A stretch of DNA of 64,000 nt from Mesorhizobium sp. 131-2-1 (GCF_016756535.1 NZ_AP023247.1:930001-994000), one strand, 5' to 3'; shown: positions 1 through 10,074, numbered from the stretch's first letter. The notes: a model not told the origin generated them from the sequence alone. Made by a program: numbers and translations.

Positions 1-674
1 GCGGTGACGATGACCGCTTTGGCGCGGATCGTGCCGCGATCGGTGACGCAGGCGACGTCCGGCCCGTTCCAGAAGATCCTGCGCACCGGGGTCGACAATT
101 CGACCGGCACGTCGGCGCCGAAACGCGCCACCAGCGCGCCGAAGCCTTCCTTGCTGAAATAGTTGGGGTCGAGATCGGCGGCGGCCTGGAAATCCAGGAT
201 CGAAATCTCGTCCTCGTCGGCGCCGAAGTCCATCGGCCCGGCGAAGGTGGCGGCGGCGCGCGGCGCCCGGCCCCTGGCGAGCAGCGCCGAAAGCCGGTCG
301 TCGTCGCCGTCCTCGACCTTATGCGCGGCGAGCAATTCGAACAGCCGCGCGTCGGCTGCCTTCATCTCGGACTCTTCCGCCTCGCTCGCCTTGCGCTGGC
401 GGTAATAGAGATGATCGACATTCATGTCGTGGTGATAGAGCGTCCAGCCGGCGGCCTGCGCCTCGGGAAAATAGGGGTTGCGGTCCGCCGCATGCAGCCA
501 GGCGCAGCCGATGTCGAAGGGCACGCCGAAATGCCGGTCGCTGGTCCAAGCGCGGCCGCCGATGCGGTCCATCGCTTCGAGGAGTTTGAAGGAAAGGCCG
601 GCGGCGCGCAGGTTTTTCGCGGCTGAGAGCCCGGCAGAGCCGGCCCCGATGATCACGACATCAACATCGCTCAT
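1..674 (-). CDS. Flavin-containing amine oxidase (partial, 3' end outside window)
   Basis: N-terminal 224 residues of an FAD-dependent amine oxidase or oxidoreductase. The protein opens with a Rossmann dinucleotide-binding motif (DVVIIGAGSAGLSAAKNL, residues 4-21), followed by an acidic residue closing the fold (LLEA) and the GG motif RIGGRAWT that contacts FAD in the monoamine oxidase/polyamine oxidase superfamily. The ATG at 674 is the first start that keeps the whole motif. The stop codon lies off the left edge. Substrate cannot be told from this part. The gene diverges from the transglycosylase gene at 840. Family assignment is firm, the specific reaction is not. Confidence 0.85.
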   Translation of the reverse strand, partial: MSDVDVVIIGAGSAGLSAAKNLRAAGLSFKLLEAMDRIGGRAWTSDRHFGVPFDIGCAWLHAADRNPYFPEAQAAGWTLYHHDMNVDHLYYRQRKASEAEESEMKAADARLFELLAAHKVEDGDDDRLSALLARGRAPRAAATFAGPMDFGADEDEISILDFQAAADLDPNYFSKEGFGALVARFGADVPVELSTPVRRIFWNGPDVACVTDRGTIRAKAVIVT

Positions 675-839
675 GTGTATCGAGCCCCCCGCCACAATAA
701 ATACTTGATCGTAGGCAAATTCCGCTTCATTGGCCAGCATCGAGCAGCCAGTTCAGCCGCGAGGGGGGCGGTGACAACCGGGCGTTTCACTGGCAAATTC
801 GCAACCGGGACGTGATTCAGGCGATCAGGAGAGAACGAT

Positions 840-1637
840 ATGGCATTTCTTGCCAAGGGAAAGATTTTTGCCGCCGTGGTAACGGCGGTGCTTGCGCTGG
901 CGACGGGCGCGCAGGCAGCGGCCAGTTGCGGCAAGAACGGCGCCGGCTTCGAGGCCTGGAAGCAGGGGTTTGCCGCGCAGGCCCAGGCCGAAGGTGTCGG
1001 CGCTAGGGGGCTGGCCGCTCTGGCTGGCGCGACCTACGCAACGAGGACGATCTCAGCCGACCGCGCCATCCACAAGGCGTTCAGCGGCTCGGTGGAAGAT
1101 TTCATGAAGCGCCGCGGCGCTTCCGCGATCATCTCCAAGGGCCGTTCACTGAAGAAGTCGAACGCGGCGCTGTTCGACAAGATCGAAGCGACCTACGGCG
1201 TGCCGCCGGGTGTGTTGCTCGCCATCTGGGGCATGGAGACCGGCTTCGGCGCTGCCATGGGCAACCAGAACACGGTCTCCGCCATTGTGACGCTCACCTA
1301 TGATTGCCGGCGGCCGGACTATTTTTACCCGCATGCCATTGCGGCCCTGAAGCTGGTCGATCGCGGGTCATTGACCGCCGCGTCGGTCGGCGCCATGCAT
1401 GGTGAGATCGGCCACACGCAGTTCCTGCCCGGGAATGTCTTGAAGTATGGCGTCGGCAACGGAAATCTGCGCGACAGGAACACCGCGCTCGCTTCCACCG
1501 CCAACTACCTCAAGGGTCATGGCTGGCAGGCCGGCGCGAGCTACCAGGCGAATATGGGCGCCATTGCCGGCTGGAACTCCGCAAGCGTCTATCAGCAGGC
1601 CATTGCCCGCATCGCGGAGGCGATCGACGGCAACTGA
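840..1637 (+). CDS. Lytic murein transglycosylase, MltB-like
   Basis: 265-residue secreted peptidoglycan hydrolase of the SLT_2/MltB group, which cleaves the MurNAc-GlcNAc bond with formation of 1,6-anhydro ends in the periplasm. A Sec signal peptide runs to about residue 26 (cleavage near AQA-A). The catalytic glutamate is probably E133 in the motif AIWGMETGFGAAMG, and the family motif GEIGHTQFLPGNVLKYG follows. The start is supported by a purine-rich site (AGGAGAG) just upstream. It is shorter than E. coli MltB and has no lipobox, so it is probably soluble. A strong terminator follows. Confidence 0.9.
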   Translation: MAFLAKGKIFAAVVTAVLALATGAQAAASCGKNGAGFEAWKQGFAAQAQAEGVGARGLAALAGATYATRTISADRAIHKAFSGSVEDFMKRRGASAIISKGRSLKKSNAALFDKIEATYGVPPGVLLAIWGMETGFGAAMGNQNTVSAIVTLTYDCRRPDYFYPHAIAALKLVDRGSLTAASVGAMHGEIGHTQFLPGNVLKYGVGNGNLRDRNTALASTANYLKGHGWQAGASYQANMGAIAGWNSASVYQQAIARIAEAIDGN

Positions 1638-1657
1638 TGCCATCTCCTTTCCACGGA

Positions 1658-1684
1658 AAGCCCGGCCATGCGCCGGGCTTTTTG
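1658..1684 (+). terminator. Rho-independent terminator after the transglycosylase gene
   Basis: GC-rich stem (AAGCCCGG paired with CCGGGCTT) around a short loop, followed by a run of T. It lies 20 bp past the stop codon of the transglycosylase gene. Confidence 0.85.
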
Positions 1685-1731
1685 TTTGGGGAGCAGGGCT
1701 AACTCAATCACTCGGAACGACCAATTCGATC

Positions 1732-2052
1732 TCAATAATGCGCGTAGCCGCTCAACGGGCATTTCTGGGAAATGGGAACCTGGAAGCTGCCGTCAATGCC
1801 GCTGCAGTTGCGGAATTTGGACGACCGCGGCGCCGTAGCCGGCTTTGAGCTGGCCTTAGTGTCCTTTTTGGTGGGTTCGTCGAAATGCGCGTAGCCGCTC
1901 AACGGGCATTTCTGGGAAGCGGGAACCTGGAATGGCCCATCGAATCCGTTGCAGGTACGGAACTTGGACGTCGGCTCCGCCAGGGCCTGCGAGAACTGGC
2001 ATCCGCCGAAGACGACTGCCGCCGAAAGCAATAGAAAAATACGGTTCTTCAC
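1732..2052 (-). CDS. Small secreted or lipid-anchored protein with two Cys-motif repeats
   Basis: 106-residue protein of unknown function. The GTG at 2052 is chosen because GGAGGG lies about 10 bases upstream and translation then begins directly with a signal sequence (VKNRIFLLLSAAVVFGGC). The Cys after FGG could be a weak lipobox. The mature part has two copies of the motif C-(N/S)-G-(F/I)-DG-x-FQVP-x-SQKCPLSGYAH, each with two cysteines that could form a disulfide. The neighbouring gene at 2142-2579 ends with one copy of the same motif, so the two are paralogues. No enzymatic motif is visible. Confidence 0.7.
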   Translation of the reverse strand: MKNRIFLLLSAAVVFGGCQFSQALAEPTSKFRTCNGFDGPFQVPASQKCPLSGYAHFDEPTKKDTKASSKPATAPRSSKFRNCSGIDGSFQVPISQKCPLSGYAHY

Positions 2053-2195
2053 TGTCGAAGTCCCTCCATTCCACCACAACACCAGAAGACCTGCCATGCG
2101 CCGGGCCTTCCGTTCATGGGTCAAAGCCCAATCGCTCACTCTCAATAATGCGCGTAGCCGCTCAACGGGCATTTCTGGGAAATGGGAACCTGGAA
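1734..2195. repeat. Three direct copies of a ~50-bp coding repeat (Cys motif)
   Basis: Nearly identical stretches start near 1737, 1884 and 2149, each with the core GCGCGTAGCCGCTCAACGGG followed by CATTTCTGGGAA. They encode, on the minus strand, the SQKCPLSGYAH motif shared by the two small secreted proteins. The outer two copies are the most alike. Confidence 0.8.
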
Positions 2196-2579
2196 AGCGC
2201 CGTCAATACCGCTGCAGTTGCGGTAGCTGGACGACCGTGGCGCCGGGGTTTGCCTGGGCGCAGCCGCCTTTGACTTGCCCTTGATGACCAACCAGATCTC
2301 GGTCGGCTGGTCGAGCTGCAACCTGTTTATGTCGGAGTAGCTGATGCGGCCGCTGCGCACTCCTTCGGCGAGGCGCTGGCAGAACAGGGCAGGCATGCGC
2401 TCCAGCGAGACACCTATAAAAGAGGCGATATCGTGCTTGAGCGTGATGTTCCATGCGCGGGCTTCGGCGATGCAGCCGTCCAAATTCGGCTTGGGCTCAC
2501 GCTTCGCGGCCGCCTGTGAGGGCTGGCACACAGCGAAGGCGACAGCAGTCGCCAGCAGAACAAAAATACCTTTTTTCAC
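2142..2579 (-). CDS. Secreted protein ending in one Cys-motif repeat (paralogue of the next gene downstream)
   Basis: 145-residue exported protein of unknown function. GTG at 2579 is preferred over the upstream TTG because it lines up with the start of the paralogue downstream and has a G-rich site ahead of it. A signal peptide (VKKGIFVLLATAVAFAVCQPSQA) is followed by a region of about 80 residues with three more cysteines (LDGCIAEARAW, ALFCQRLAEG), then a basic linker and a single copy of the C-x-GIDG-x-FQVPISQKCPLSGYAHY motif at the very end. The 3' DNA is almost identical to that of the paralogue, which suggests recent duplication or gene conversion. Confidence 0.72.
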   Translation of the reverse strand: MKKGIFVLLATAVAFAVCQPSQAAAKREPKPNLDGCIAEARAWNITLKHDIASFIGVSLERMPALFCQRLAEGVRSGRISYSDINRLQLDQPTEIWLVIKGKSKAAAPRQTPAPRSSSYRNCSGIDGAFQVPISQKCPLSGYAHY

Positions 2580-2690
2580 TATCAAACCCCCGTCGATCCC
2601 AGGCGGAACTTAGATGAAGCGATCGAAAGGTCAAATAGGAACTTCATTGGGCCGTCGTTATTTTCCTTATATTAGAAGCTAGAAATAGAG

Positions 2691-2716
2691 AACCCGGCGT
2701 CTCCGCCGGGTTTCTT
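2691..2716 (-). terminator. Hairpin terminator after argG
   Basis: Perfect stem AACCCGGCG/CGCCGGGTT around a short loop, 50 bases past the argG stop codon on the minus strand. The T tract on that strand is interrupted, so it may act in both directions. Confidence 0.6.
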
Positions 2717-2766
2717 GAGATGTTTCGGCTTTCGTGAAATCGCTACAAGCGTGCCAGGCCGCCATG

Positions 2767-3990
<1,224 letters not shown>

Positions 3991-4177
3991 TTTTGGCGGT
4001 TCCGCAGGGAAAGGTTTCGCGGGCGAGGTATCACGGCGTTTCCGGGCTGCGCAAGAGACGAACGGCCTTTGATAGCCGCAAACGCTGGACCAGACGCCAC
4101 GCCGCCCAGCTTCTGGCGAGGGTGAAAGGGCTGCGTTATAGGCTTTCGCGATCCTTCTCTCGGGGCGCGCGCGACCG

Positions 4178-4819
4178 ATGTCCTTCATTCCCGATACAGC
4201 GACGCTGATCCAGTTCGCCGTCGCCACGGTGATCCTGGCGATCACGCCAGGACCGGACATGACGCTGTTCGTGTCGCGGACGCTGAGCCAGGGCCGCGCC
4301 ACCGGCTTTGCCTCGTTGGCGGGCGCGCTGTGCGGCACGCTGGTCCATACCACGCTGGTGGCGGTCGGCGTCTCGGCGCTGATCGTCGCCTCGCCGACGG
4401 CCTTCTTCATCCTGAAGATCTTCGGCGCCGGCTACCTCGTCTTCCTGGCCTGGCAGGCGGTCGCCAAGGGCTCGGCCTTCTCGCCCGAGAAGCAGGCCGG
4501 GCCGCAGATATCGCTGTTCCGCAGCTGGGCGTCAGGGCTCGGCGTCAATTTGCTCAACCCGAAGATCATCCTGTTCTTCATGACGTTTTTGCCGCAATTC
4601 GTCTCCGCGCATGACCCGAGCGCGCCCGGGAAGCTATTCTTCCTCGGCGTCATGTTCATGGTGCTATCGACCCCGGTGGTGGTGCCGATGGTGCTGGCGG
4701 CGGAGAAGTTTTCGGCGGCGATGAAGGCGAGCCCGCGGGTGACTCGGATGGTCGACTATCTGTTCGGCGGTGTGTTTTCGGCCTTCGCGCTCAAGATCCT
4801 GACGGCCCAGGCGAAATAG
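4178..4819 (+). CDS. LysE/RhtB family amino-acid exporter
   Basis: 213-residue inner-membrane protein with about six hydrophobic segments. The N-terminal signature [19 protein letters not shown] (about residues 24-42) and [18 protein letters not shown] are typical of LysE/RhtB transporters, which export amino acids such as lysine, threonine or homoserine lactone. The substrate cannot be read from sequence. It diverges from argG and its 3' end overlaps the convergent membrane-protein gene by 29 bp. Confidence 0.9.
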   Translation: MSFIPDTATLIQFAVATVILAITPGPDMTLFVSRTLSQGRATGFASLAGALCGTLVHTTLVAVGVSALIVASPTAFFILKIFGAGYLVFLAWQAVAKGSAFSPEKQAGPQISLFRSWASGLGVNLLNPKIILFFMTFLPQFVSAHDPSAPGKLFFLGVMFMVLSTPVVVPMVLAAEKFSAAMKASPRVTRMVDYLFGGVFSAFALKILTAQAK

Positions 4820-5267
4820 GCTCGCTCTCGCGCCAGCTGCCCGCCCAGCGGCCGGCGGCGAGCCAGTAGAAGATGCCGCCGACCATGCCGGAGCCGATCA
4901 CCGCCAGAATGGCGCTGGTGTCGGTGATGGCGAAATCGGCATCGGCGCTCTGACGGACGAAACCGAGGAAGGCCGCGGCGACGACGCCGCCGGCAATTGC
5001 ATAGAACAGCCAGTCGCGCCGTCCAAGGATTTCGGCTGCAAGGATGGCGACGGCAGCCGGCATGAAGGCGAAATAGGCGACGAACAGCGCCACGAAAGGG
5101 ATCGAGAAATAGAGCGAGGCGGTCGCCGTCGGATGGGCCTGGTCGGGCGTATAGCCGAGCGAGGCCAGGAACAGCACGTTGAGGAAGGCGCTGGCGGCCA
5201 GCGAGGCGACGAGATAGCCGATCAGGATGACGGCGAAGCGGACGAGATAGGCGACGAGGCGGCTCAC
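4791..5267 (-). CDS. Four-helix membrane protein of unknown function, coupled to rlmN
   Basis: 158-residue hydrophobic protein with about four membrane segments ([76 protein letters not shown]). The GTG at 5267 overlaps the rlmN stop codon as GTGA, which argues for translational coupling and fixes this start. Proteins like this are commonly found next to rlmN in Rhizobiales, but their role is not known. The last 29 bases overlap the end of the convergent exporter gene. Confidence 0.75.
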   Translation of the reverse strand: MSRLVAYLVRFAVILIGYLVASLAASAFLNVLFLASLGYTPDQAHPTATASLYFSIPFVALFVAYFAFMPAAVAILAAEILGRRDWLFYAIAGGVVAAAFLGFVRQSADADFAITDTSAILAVIGSGMVGGIFYWLAAGRWAGSWRESEPISPGPSGS

Positions 5268-6499
5268 GCCTCGCCGTGCCCCGCGATCATCATCGCTTCC
5301 AGCGCCAGCCGGTCTACCTTGCGCATGCGCTCCGATTCCGATTTCAGCTGGCCGCAGGCGGCGAGGATGTCGCGGCCGCGCGGCGTGCGGATCGGCGAGG
5401 CGTAGCCGGCATTGTTGATGTAGTCGGCGAATTTCTCGATCGTCTCCCAGTCCGAGCACTGGTAGTTGGTGCCCGGCCACGGGTTGAACGGGATCAGGTT
5501 GATCTTGGCCGGAATGCCCTTGAGCAGCTTGATCAGGCCCTTGGCGTCCTCGATGGAATCGTTGACGTCCTTCAGCATCACATATTCGAAGGTGATGCGC
5601 TTGGCGTTGGAGAGGCCGGGATAGGCGCGGCACGCCGCGATCAACTCCTTCAGCGGATACTTCTTGTTGATCGGCACCAGCAGGTCGCGCAGATCGTCAT
5701 TGGTGGCATGCAGCGAGATCGCCAGCATGACGCCGATCTCCTCGCCGGTGCGGAAGATCTCCGGCACCACGCCGGAAGTCGAGAGCGTGATGCGGCGCTT
5801 GGACAGTGACAGGCCGTCGCCGTCGGAGGCGATCAGCAGCGCCTTCTTCACCGCCTCGAAATTGTAGAGCGGCTCGCCCATGCCCATCATGACGATGTTG
5901 GACACCTTGCGGCCCTCGGCCGGCACGATGGCGCCGTCGGGCGTGTCGCGGTCGGGGAAGTCGCCCAGCCGGTCACGCGCGGTGAGCAACTGCGCCAGGA
6001 TCTCCTCAGCAGTGAGATTGCGCACCAGCTTCTGCGTGCCGGTGTGGCAGAAAGAGCAGGTCAGTGTGCAGCCGACCTGCGATGAGATGCAGAGCGTGCC
6101 GCGGCCTTCCTCGGGGATGTAGACGGTCTCGATCTCGACCGGGCGGCCGGCGCCGCGCGGCGGAAAGCGGAACAGCCATTTGCGGGTGCCGTCTTCGGAA
6201 ATCTGCTCCTCGACGATCTCGGGCCGGGCGACGGTGAAATGCTTGTCGAGCTCGGCGCGCAGGTCCTTGGAGATGTTGAACATGCCGGCAAAGTCGGAGA
6301 CGCCGCGCACATACATCCAGTGCCAGAGCTGCTGGGCGCGCATCTTCGCCTGGCGTTCCGGCACGATGCCGGCCTCGACGAGGGCGGCGCCGAGCTCGGC
6401 GCGGGTGAGGCCGATCAGCGATGGCTTTTCGGCGGACGTGGCGCTGGCGCGCAAGGCGTCACGCGCGCCTTCGGCGGTAAGGTCAAGCGAAAGGGTCAT
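5264..6499 (-). CDS. rlmN: 23S rRNA (adenine-2503) / tRNA (adenine-37) methyltransferase
   Basis: 411-residue radical-SAM enzyme that methylates C2 of A2503 in 23S rRNA, and of A37 in some tRNAs. The [4Fe-4S] cluster motif is C144-TLT-C148-SF-C151. The second catalytic cysteine, which carries the methyl group in the ping-pong mechanism, fits C382 in [23 protein letters not shown] and [10 protein letters not shown] are further family signatures. The N-terminal helical domain ([14 protein letters not shown]) is typical. It forms a two-gene unit with the downstream membrane protein. Confidence 0.97.
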   Translation of the reverse strand: MTLSLDLTAEGARDALRASATSAEKPSLIGLTRAELGAALVEAGIVPERQAKMRAQQLWHWMYVRGVSDFAGMFNISKDLRAELDKHFTVARPEIVEEQISEDGTRKWLFRFPPRGAGRPVEIETVYIPEEGRGTLCISSQVGCTLTCSFCHTGTQKLVRNLTAEEILAQLLTARDRLGDFPDRDTPDGAIVPAEGRKVSNIVMMGMGEPLYNFEAVKKALLIASDGDGLSLSKRRITLSTSGVVPEIFRTGEEIGVMLAISLHATNDDLRDLLVPINKKYPLKELIAACRAYPGLSNAKRITFEYVMLKDVNDSIEDAKGLIKLLKGIPAKINLIPFNPWPGTNYQCSDWETIEKFADYINNAGYASPIRTPRGRDILAACGQLKSESERMRKVDRLALEAMMIAGHGEA

Positions 6500-6765
6500 G
6501 GTTGCGCCAATATAAGCGGTTTGCGGCCGATTTCAGCATCGTGCCCGAAATGAAGCGCGGCGCATAGCACAGGTTAAGGGCGGAGTCATGCGGGGCGGGG
6601 CGCGGCTGGCCGGTCGTGCCGTCGTTCGCTCAACCGCTGTGAGGCGGCGTCGCATCCCTCCCACTGCGGAGATCGATCACATATTCGTGTTGGCGTAACG
6701 ACCCAAGGCGCCTTCGCGAACCCTGAAAGGGGCAACTATGCCCCTGCAAAATGGGAGTATGCGGA

Positions 6766-7065
6766 ATGCATTCGATCAAGCTTGTTGTCATCGCCGGCCT
6801 CCTCGGCCTTTCCGCGGTACAGGCATTTGCCGAAGACACGATGGGCACGATGACTATGATGAAGGCTGGCCAGGTGACGGCGATCACGCCCGACGGCCAT
6901 ATGGGCACCATGATGCCGGACGCCAAGATGAGCGCCGAGATGATGAAGATGGCGAAGCCGATCAAGCATTGCATGATGATGATGACCGACGCCAAGGGCA
7001 AAGCCTACATGATCGATACGTCGACCAAGAAGGCTCAGGCCGAATGTGAAAAAATGGCCATGTGA
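6766..7065 (+). CDS. Small methionine-rich periplasmic protein
   Basis: 99-residue exported protein of unknown function. ATG at 6766 follows GGGAG and begins directly with a signal peptide (MHSIKLVVIAGLLGLSAVQAFA). The mature part of about 77 residues contains some 20 methionines, many in MxxM, MxM and MM groups (DTMGTMTMMKAG, HMGTMMPDAKMSAEMMKM, HCMMMM), along with histidines and two cysteines. Met-rich and His-rich periplasmic segments often bind Cu(I) or Ag(I), so a metal-handling role is possible, but no known family was recognised. It stands alone. Confidence 0.65.
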   Translation: MHSIKLVVIAGLLGLSAVQAFAEDTMGTMTMMKAGQVTAITPDGHMGTMMPDAKMSAEMMKMAKPIKHCMMMMTDAKGKAYMIDTSTKKAQAECEKMAM

Positions 7066-7285
7066 GGCTCGAATCTCGCCTGACATTCCCGCCGGCAGGG
7101 TCGGCGGGCCGATATTGAACGCATGCACGGTCGCGACCAGACCTCGTTGTCTTGATCGACGCTCAGCCTGTGCTAGCGCTGGGTGCGGCCGATCTCGCAC
7201 GAACCGCTGTATCTCGCGCACCGTCCAGCGTGTTTGTCGCCGAGGCGATCAGGCGGCGCCGGGCGGAGGAACGCCACCTCAAAAC

Positions 7286-7316
7286 AAAAGGCCGGACCCT
7301 GCGGCCGGCCTTTCGT
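7286..7316 (-). terminator. Terminator of the ialB-like gene
   Basis: Stem AAAGGCCGG/CCGGCCTTT with a short loop. On the minus strand it is followed by TTGTTTT, 20 bases past the stop codon of the IalB-family gene. Confidence 0.8.
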
Positions 7317-7333
7317 CAAACCTGGTACGTTGC

Positions 7334-7837
7334 CTACTTGCACTTGGCGATCGAGGCCAGCGCGGCCGAGATGCCCTTCAGCGAGAAGACGTAGGAGGTG
7401 GGGTTGCCCCGACCGGACTTGGCCGACACCTTCATGTCGGTGCCGGTCTTCATGGCAGCGATCAGCACCGGCTCTTCCGCCGCGTTCTCGACCCAGGCCG
7501 ACTTGCCGCGCGTGAACATCGAGAAGGTCTTCTTGTCGATGGTGACGGTGGCCTTGGAGCCTTCCTGGAAATTGTAGCCGGCGATGAACTGCGGCTCGTA
7601 GGACACCTGCTGTCCCGGCCGCTGGCTGACGAAGAAGAACATGTCGCCATGGTCGAGCGTCGGTGGCTGCTTGTCGGTCGGCACGGTGAGCACGTAGCAG
7701 ACCTTGCCGCCGGATGCCTGGTAGCTGTAGGTGCCCCAGGCATTGTGCTGGCCGATCTTGGTCGCCGACTGCGCCAGCGCCGGCGCCGCCAGGGCCACCA
7801 GGACCAGGCTGGAAACTGTAGCAATCAATCCGCGCAT
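7334..7837 (-). CDS. Invasion-associated locus B (IalB) family protein
   Basis: 167-residue periplasmic protein with a signal peptide (MRGLIATVSSLVLVALAAPALA). The mature part has the family features: HNAWGTYSY near the N-terminus, VCYVLTVPTD, FFFVSQRPG, EPQFIAGYNFQEGSKATVTID, and a C-terminal YVFSLKGISAALASIAKC. IalB was named from a Bartonella locus affecting erythrocyte invasion, but homologues are present in most free-living and symbiotic Rhizobiales, where the molecular role is unclear. Monocistronic, with its own terminator. Confidence 0.88.
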   Translation of the reverse strand: MRGLIATVSSLVLVALAAPALAQSATKIGQHNAWGTYSYQASGGKVCYVLTVPTDKQPPTLDHGDMFFFVSQRPGQQVSYEPQFIAGYNFQEGSKATVTIDKKTFSMFTRGKSAWVENAAEEPVLIAAMKTGTDMKVSAKSGRGNPTSYVFSLKGISAALASIAKCK

Positions 7838-8086
7838 CGTTTTTCCCGTATTCCAAATGGTGCGGCGGCAGGCCGTTGCGGCGTCCTGCCCGTCGCTTCA
7901 TTTTGATTTAATCAGGGTTACCAAACGGTGAATTTTCCTCAAGAAAAGGACCCTCACCCCAGGAAACCGCCGCCATCCCCGCGCCGTCACCTCAAAGGCG
8001 GCAGGCGGGGCGTCCCTGCGCCGACTTGGAGGCCACGAAAACGGCAAGAGTTTGTCTTTTCAAACGGCGCTCGCGCGGCGTCTGCG

Positions 8087-8449
8087 TCAGCTCTTGTCGG
8101 CGATCGCCTGCTTGGCAGCAAGCCTGTGTGCTGGAGTGATGTGGGCGCTGACGGCGGTGATCGCGGCGGTCAGCACGGCGATGTCATCGGTGAAACCGAG
8201 GCCGAGGACGAAATCCGGGATGAAGTCCACCGGCAGCACGAAATAGCCGAGCGCGGCCACCAGGATGCCCTTGGCGCGCAGCGGCGTGTCCTTGTCCATG
8301 GCGCAGTAATAGGCGGCGACCACCTCTTCCATGAACGGGATCTGCCGGGCGGCCTTCTTGGCCGTGCGCCAGAATTTCTCGCGCACCTCGCTCTCGCCGG
8401 CGAGCTTGTCGCCAAAGCCGAAGAAATCAAAACCAGGTTGTCGCGCCAT
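8087..8449 (-). CDS. YkvA family (DUF1232) membrane protein
   Basis: 120-residue protein with the DUF1232 core: TPLRAKGILVAALGYFVLPVDFIPDFVLGLGFTDDIAVL, the PVDxIPDxxPxxGxxDD-type signature around residues 70-92. It is preceded by an amphipathic N-terminus. The function of the family is unknown; it is anchored in the inner membrane by one or two hydrophobic segments. It lies upstream of no obvious partner gene. Confidence 0.85.
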   Translation of the reverse strand: MARQPGFDFFGFGDKLAGESEVREKFWRTAKKAARQIPFMEEVVAAYYCAMDKDTPLRAKGILVAALGYFVLPVDFIPDFVLGLGFTDDIAVLTAAITAVSAHITPAHRLAAKQAIADKS

Positions 8450-8532
8450 CTGTTTCTCCTTGGGCCGCGCGCTTGCTTCGGTGCGCGGCCGCCGGGAAAA
8501 ATGTGGTGAAAGCGCCGGTCCGCTACAAGAGT

Positions 8533-8829
8533 TCAGCCGCCGAAATAGCGGTTCATCTTCTTCGCCAGCTCGATGTCGAGCGCGGTGACGCCGCCGGAAT
8601 CATGTGTGTTCAGGGTGACATCCACCGTCTTGTAAACGTTCGACCAATCGGGATGATGGTCCATCTTTTCCGCCGCCAGCGCCACACGAGTCATGAAGGC
8701 GAAGGCCTCGGAGAAGTTCTTGAAGACGAAGCTGCGCTTGATCGAAGCGCCGTCTGCGGCAAGCGACCAGCCACCCAGTTCGGCCAGAGCCGCCGCGATC
8801 GCGTCCTTGCCCAGTTTCTCTCTCGTCAT
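8533..8829 (-). CDS. phhB: 4a-hydroxytetrahydrobiopterin dehydratase (pterin-4a-carbinolamine dehydratase)
   Basis: 98-residue member of the PCD/DCoH family, which dehydrates 4a-hydroxytetrahydropterin and so recycles the pterin cofactor of aromatic amino-acid hydroxylases. The signature [30 protein letters not shown] includes the catalytic histidine pair and the second histidine. No phenylalanine hydroxylase gene lies nearby, so in this organism it may act in molybdopterin or another pterin pathway; that is open. Confidence 0.92.
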   Translation of the reverse strand: MTREKLGKDAIAAALAELGGWSLAADGASIKRSFVFKNFSEAFAFMTRVALAAEKMDHHPDWSNVYKTVDVTLNTHDSGGVTALDIELAKKMNRYFGG

Positions 8830-8871
8830 GTTTGTTTCCTGTGCTATTTCGAGCTTTGACCCTCACCATAA

Positions 8872-8918
8872 TGCATGTCGCCCAAAAGTGCGTCGCGGTT
8901 TCGGGACAACGACATGCA
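8872..8918. repeat. Dispersed palindromic repeat, family A (copy 1)
   Basis: Ends are the inverted 9-mers TGCATGTCG and CGACATGCA. The interior (CCCAAAAGTGCGTCGCGGTT) matches the reverse complement of the repeat at 30302-30348 almost base for base. It lies between phhB and the phosphatase gene. Confidence 0.8.
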
Positions 8919-8937
8919 CAAAAACGGCGCCGGATCG

Positions 8938-9456
8938 ATGAGCGCGAAACCCATAAGATCCATCCTGTTCGTCTGCCTCGGCAATATCTGCCGCTCGCCG
9001 TTAGCCGAAGGCGTGCTGCGCGCCGTGCTGGCCGAGCACGGACCGGGCCGGTCCATCGTGCTCGATTCGGCCGCGACCAGCGGCTGGGAGGTCGGCTCGG
9101 CTCCAGATCCGCGATCGATCGCGATCGCGGCGCGCCATGGCATCGATATTTCCGGGCAGAGGGCGCGCAAGGTGGCGCCGGAGGATTTTGCCCGCTTTGA
9201 TCTGATCCTCGGCATGGACCGCTCGAACGTCCGTGACCTCAGGGCTATCGCGCCGGCCGCCATGCGCGAGTGCATCCAGCTATTCCTGGAATTTGCCGAC
9301 GGCGCCGCGCGCGATGTTCCGGACCCCTATTATGACGGGCCGGAAGCGTTCGCCGAGGTCTACCGCATGATCCGCGAGGCGTCGGAGGCGCTGGCGAGGC
9401 GGCTGGAAGCGCGCGCGTCGGCGCCGGACAGCGGCCAGGCCTCCTCGACGATGTAG
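8938..9456 (+). CDS. Low-molecular-weight protein-tyrosine phosphatase
   Basis: 172-residue cytoplasmic phosphatase. The P-loop CX5RS is C13-LGNI-C18-R19-S20, with C13 as nucleophile, and the general-acid loop DVPDPYYDG is present. ATG at 8938 places the P-loop at the usual distance from the N-terminus; the open frame upstream runs through a dispersed palindromic repeat and is unlikely to be coding. The C-terminal tail overlaps the convergent thpR gene by 97 bp, a longer overlap than usual. It could act on protein tyrosines or on arginine phosphate; sequence alone does not decide. Confidence 0.9.
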   Translation: MSAKPIRSILFVCLGNICRSPLAEGVLRAVLAEHGPGRSIVLDSAATSGWEVGSAPDPRSIAIAARHGIDISGQRARKVAPEDFARFDLILGMDRSNVRDLRAIAPAAMRECIQLFLEFADGAARDVPDPYYDGPEAFAEVYRMIREASEALARRLEARASAPDSGQASSTM

Positions 9457-9956
9457 GGGCCGCCGCCGACCGAATCGCGCGACGACATCAGCACGAAGCG
9501 ACCGACACGGAAGGGCAACGTCGAGAAATTGCCGCGCGCCGAAAGATATTGCGCCACGTCGAGCGGGCTCGAATTGCGCAACCGCGCCAGCGTCACATGC
9601 GGCATGAACTTGCGCGGATCGGCCGGCAGGCCGAGCCGCTGGCAGATGCGGTCGATCTCGCCCTGCAGGGCGGTCAGATCCGGCGAGGCGGCGACGCCGG
9701 CCCACACCGCATGCGGCTTCTTCTGGCCGAAGGCGCCGACACCGGACAGCGTCAGCGGGAAGGACGGGCGGTGGACCCGGTCGAGCGCGTTGGCGATCTC
9801 GTCGGCGACATGGCCCTCGACATCGCCGATGAAACGCAGCGTCAGATGGTAGTTTTCGACGTCGATCCAGCGGGCTCCGGGCAGGCCGCCCCGGAGCAGG
9901 GACAGCGAAAGAGCGGCATCACGCGGAATTTCGAGGGCGGTGAAAAGACGTGGCAT
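9360..9956 (-). CDS. thpR: RNA 2',3'-cyclic phosphodiesterase (2H phosphoesterase)
   Basis: 198-residue member of the 2H family with the two H-x-T-x motifs, HLTLRFIG (around residue 42) and HVTLARLR (around residue 124), which form the active site. ThpR opens 2',3'-cyclic phosphates on RNA and can ligate tRNA halves in vitro. The last 33 codons overlap the convergent phosphatase gene, and the extra C-terminal tail ([15 protein letters not shown]) looks like overlap-derived extension rather than part of the fold. Confidence 0.9.
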   Translation of the reverse strand: MPRLFTALEIPRDAALSLSLLRGGLPGARWIDVENYHLTLRFIGDVEGHVADEIANALDRVHRPSFPLTLSGVGAFGQKKPHAVWAGVAASPDLTALQGEIDRICQRLGLPADPRKFMPHVTLARLRNSSPLDVAQYLSARGNFSTLPFRVGRFVLMSSRDSVGGGPYIVEEAWPLSGADARASSRLASASDASRIMR

Positions 9957-10074
9957 GGCAAGCCTCCTGTCCTCGAATCGAAACTCACGCTCCTAGCGAA
10001 TCATCGATATCCAAGCGGAGCAAGCGGTTTGTTGGCGTTGCAGTTTCCCCAGCGGCAACCGTGACTTTCCTGCC

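Noticed and set aside
4000..4410. N-terminal extension of ArgG by about 140 residues
   Set aside because: The extension is not found in argininosuccinate synthases, overlaps the divergent LysE gene, and would bury the start [17 protein letters not shown].
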